Part shown: piece after piece, positions 62,766 to 64,000 of the stretch
Numbering within the stretch: the first letter of the stretch is position 1
Layout: every line of letters starts with the position of its first letter
Position numbers and translations under genes: made by a program
Notes under the pieces: model-generated
The model's database searches: none
What the model was told of the DNA's origin: nothing
What the model saw: the letters and a program-made list of their open reading frames with translations, nothing else
NCBI GenBank assembly: GCA_016187945.1
Contig: JACPIT010000013.1
Location: forward strand, 124,001 to 188,000
DNA: 64,000 bases
From: Opitutia bacterium
Lineage (GTDB): Bacteria > Verrucomicrobiota > Verrucomicrobiia > Opitutales > Opitutaceae
Reading direction: 5' to 3'

Positions 62766-64000
62766 ATGTTGCCCCGTATCGTCTCCACGCTCGCGGCGCT
62801 CGTGTTCGCCGCTTCGTTCGCCGCCGCTGTTTCCGCCTCCGCCGCCGAACTCTCCGCTCAACAAAAAGCCTGGCTCGCCCAGGCGCACCGGCACGAGAAG
62901 GCCGGTTGGATTTATCTCCACATCGAGGGCGAGCCGCGCGCTCGCGGTTTCCAGCACGGCTACTTGCTCGCGCACGAAATCGCCGAGGGCATCCGCGTCA
63001 CCGCCGCGCAGTGGGAGCACGACAGCAGCTTCGACTGGACGTGGCTCAAGGAGCAGACCAACGGCTTCATCTCCAACGGCGTCGATGCCGAGTGCGCCGC
63101 CGAGATGGAAGGCATCGCCGAGGGCATGAACGCCGCTGGCGTCGCCACCACCTACGCCGACATCCTCGCCTACAACGCCTCCATCGAGACCACCGGCTAT
63201 TGGTGGCCCGAGGTCTCGTCGAAGTTCTCCGGCAGCGCCACCGTCGTCACCGTGCCGAAGGAAATGTGCTCCGCGTTCATCGCCACCGGCCGCATGACGC
63301 GCGACGGCAAAATCGTGCTCGGGCACAACACCATGTCCGACTTCACGCTCGCGAACTACAACGTCGTGCTCGATCTCGTCCCCGCCCGCGGCCACCGCAT
63401 CCTCATGCAGACGCAGCCGGGCTGGATTCACAGCGGCACGGATTTCTTCCTCACCGACGCCGGCCTCGTCGGCTGCGAGACGACCATCGGCAACTTCAAA
63501 GGCTTCTCCGAAAAAGGCACGCCGGAGTTCATCCGCTTCCGCCGCGCCACGCAGGACGCCGGCTCGCTCGACGAGTGGTGCGAGATCATGAAGCGCGGCA
63601 ACAACGGCGGCTACGCCAACGCCTGGCTCGTCGGCGACGTGAACACCAACGAGATCGTCCGCCTCGAACTCGGCCTGAAATACATCGGCTTCGAACGCAC
63701 GACGGACGGCTACTTCATCGGCTCCAACATCGCCGAGAACCTGAAAATCCTCCGCCTCGAAACCGAGACGCACGACACCGACATCCGCACCTCGCCCGTC
63801 GCGCGCCGCGTGCGCTGGAAGCAACTCATGAAAGCCAACGTCGGCCAGATCGACGTCGCGAAGGCGAAGGAGTTCGAGGCCGACTGCACCGACGTGTGCT
63901 TCGACACCACCGACCGCCCCGCCGCGCTCGGCCTCAACGCCCGCGGCGATCTCGGCACGCAGCTCATCAACCCGCACCGCGAACCCTTCAAACCCGCCGG
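62766..64000 (+). CDS. C45-like Ntn hydrolase / phospholipase B-like protein, 3' end missing
   Basis: At least 411 residues, open at the window end. A signal peptide (IVSTLAALVFAASFAAAVSA) is followed by YLHIEGEPRARGFQHGYLLA, a common start of C45/phospholipase B-like proteins. A probable autocatalytic Cys is in KEMCSAFIATGRMTRDGKIV, then GHNTMSDF. After self-cleavage Cys would be the N-terminal nucleophile. The later TDAGLVGCETTIGNF and NNGGYANAWLVGDVNTNEIV also fit. Probably exported; substrate (acyl amide or phospholipid) unknown. Confidence 0.8.
   Translation, partial: MLPRIVSTLAALVFAASFAAAVSASAAELSAQQKAWLAQAHRHEKAGWIYLHIEGEPRARGFQHGYLLAHEIAEGIRVTAAQWEHDSSFDWTWLKEQTNGFISNGVDAECAAEMEGIAEGMNAAGVATTYADILAYNASIETTGYWWPEVSSKFSGSATVVTVPKEMCSAFIATGRMTRDGKIVLGHNTMSDFTLANYNVVLDLVPARGHRILMQTQPGWIHSGTDFFLTDAGLVGCETTIGNFKGFSEKGTPEFIRFRRATQDAGSLDEWCEIMKRGNNGGYANAWLVGDVNTNEIVRLELGLKYIGFERTTDGYFIGSNIAENLKILRLETETHDTDIRTSPVARRVRWKQLMKANVGQIDVAKAKEFEADCTDVCFDTTDRPAALGLNARGDLGTQLINPHREPFKPA

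Overview
The window is GC-rich, densely coded chromosomal DNA. It most likely comes from a member of the Verrucomicrobiota, probably the Opitutaceae. This is inferred from several traits together: PEP-CTERM surface proteins, cysteine-free type IV pilins with a GFTLVEIMIVV leader, a protein whose N-terminus resembles the TonB-plug motif of that family (ELSSFSV...DRGY), a Bacteroides/Bacillus-type succinate dehydrogenase, and many intergenic hairpin repeats. There is no rRNA operon, prophage, integrase, transposase or CRISPR array. The two tRNAs are Leu(TAA) and Pro(TGG).

Layout. 1-18.8 kb is a surface-glycan and pilus region. It has two polyprenyl-phosphate-type GT2 glycosyltransferases, seven large polytopic membrane proteins of GT-C type (four in a tight minus-strand operon), one methyltransferase, two nearly identical tandem type IV pilins, and the housekeeping pair nadD-rsfS beside tRNA-Leu. 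18.9-26.1 kb is one six-gene minus-strand operon for a CDP-activated deoxysugar. It runs rfbF, rfbG, rfbH (CDP-3,6-dideoxy-4-keto-glucose pathway), an SDR enzyme, a PanB-like hydroxymethyltransferase and an acetolactate-synthase-like TPP enzyme. The set recalls yersiniose (4-C-branched sugar) biosynthesis with an unexplained PanB added, and it is the best candidate for an undescribed pathway here.

26.4-31.6 kb holds a porin and the methylcitrate-cycle set prpB-prpC-prpD. 31.7-38.3 kb holds a small Wzz-like protein, a small membrane protein, a Phd/RelE-type toxin-antitoxin pair and a MacAB-like export system (fusion protein, ATPase, two permeases). Its gaps carry REP-like hairpins. 38.5-46.0 kb is metabolic: DUF488-mgsA, a TetR-SDR pair with a probable shared operator, a VOC protein, and lysA-gpsA-glycerate kinase-bicupin. 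46.2-49.0 kb has small membrane, lipoprotein and SIMPL-like proteins.

49.1-53.3 kb is sdhC-sdhA-[ORF6N]-sdhB. An ORF6N (KilA-N-like, phage-type) gene is embedded in the operon and accompanied by three TCACA-N3-TGTGA palindromes. 53.5-55.8 kb has two tandem PEP-CTERM-type paralogues, the first with a degraded sorting motif. The rest holds a PaaK-like ligase, a NUDIX hydrolase, a LysM protein, tRNA-Pro, another PEP-CTERM protein, a YtrA-type GntR regulator with its ABC transporter, and the 5' part of a C45-like Ntn hydrolase cut off by the window end.

All functions are read from motifs and context. No searches were run. Start codons are often uncertain because Shine-Dalgarno sequences are rare here.
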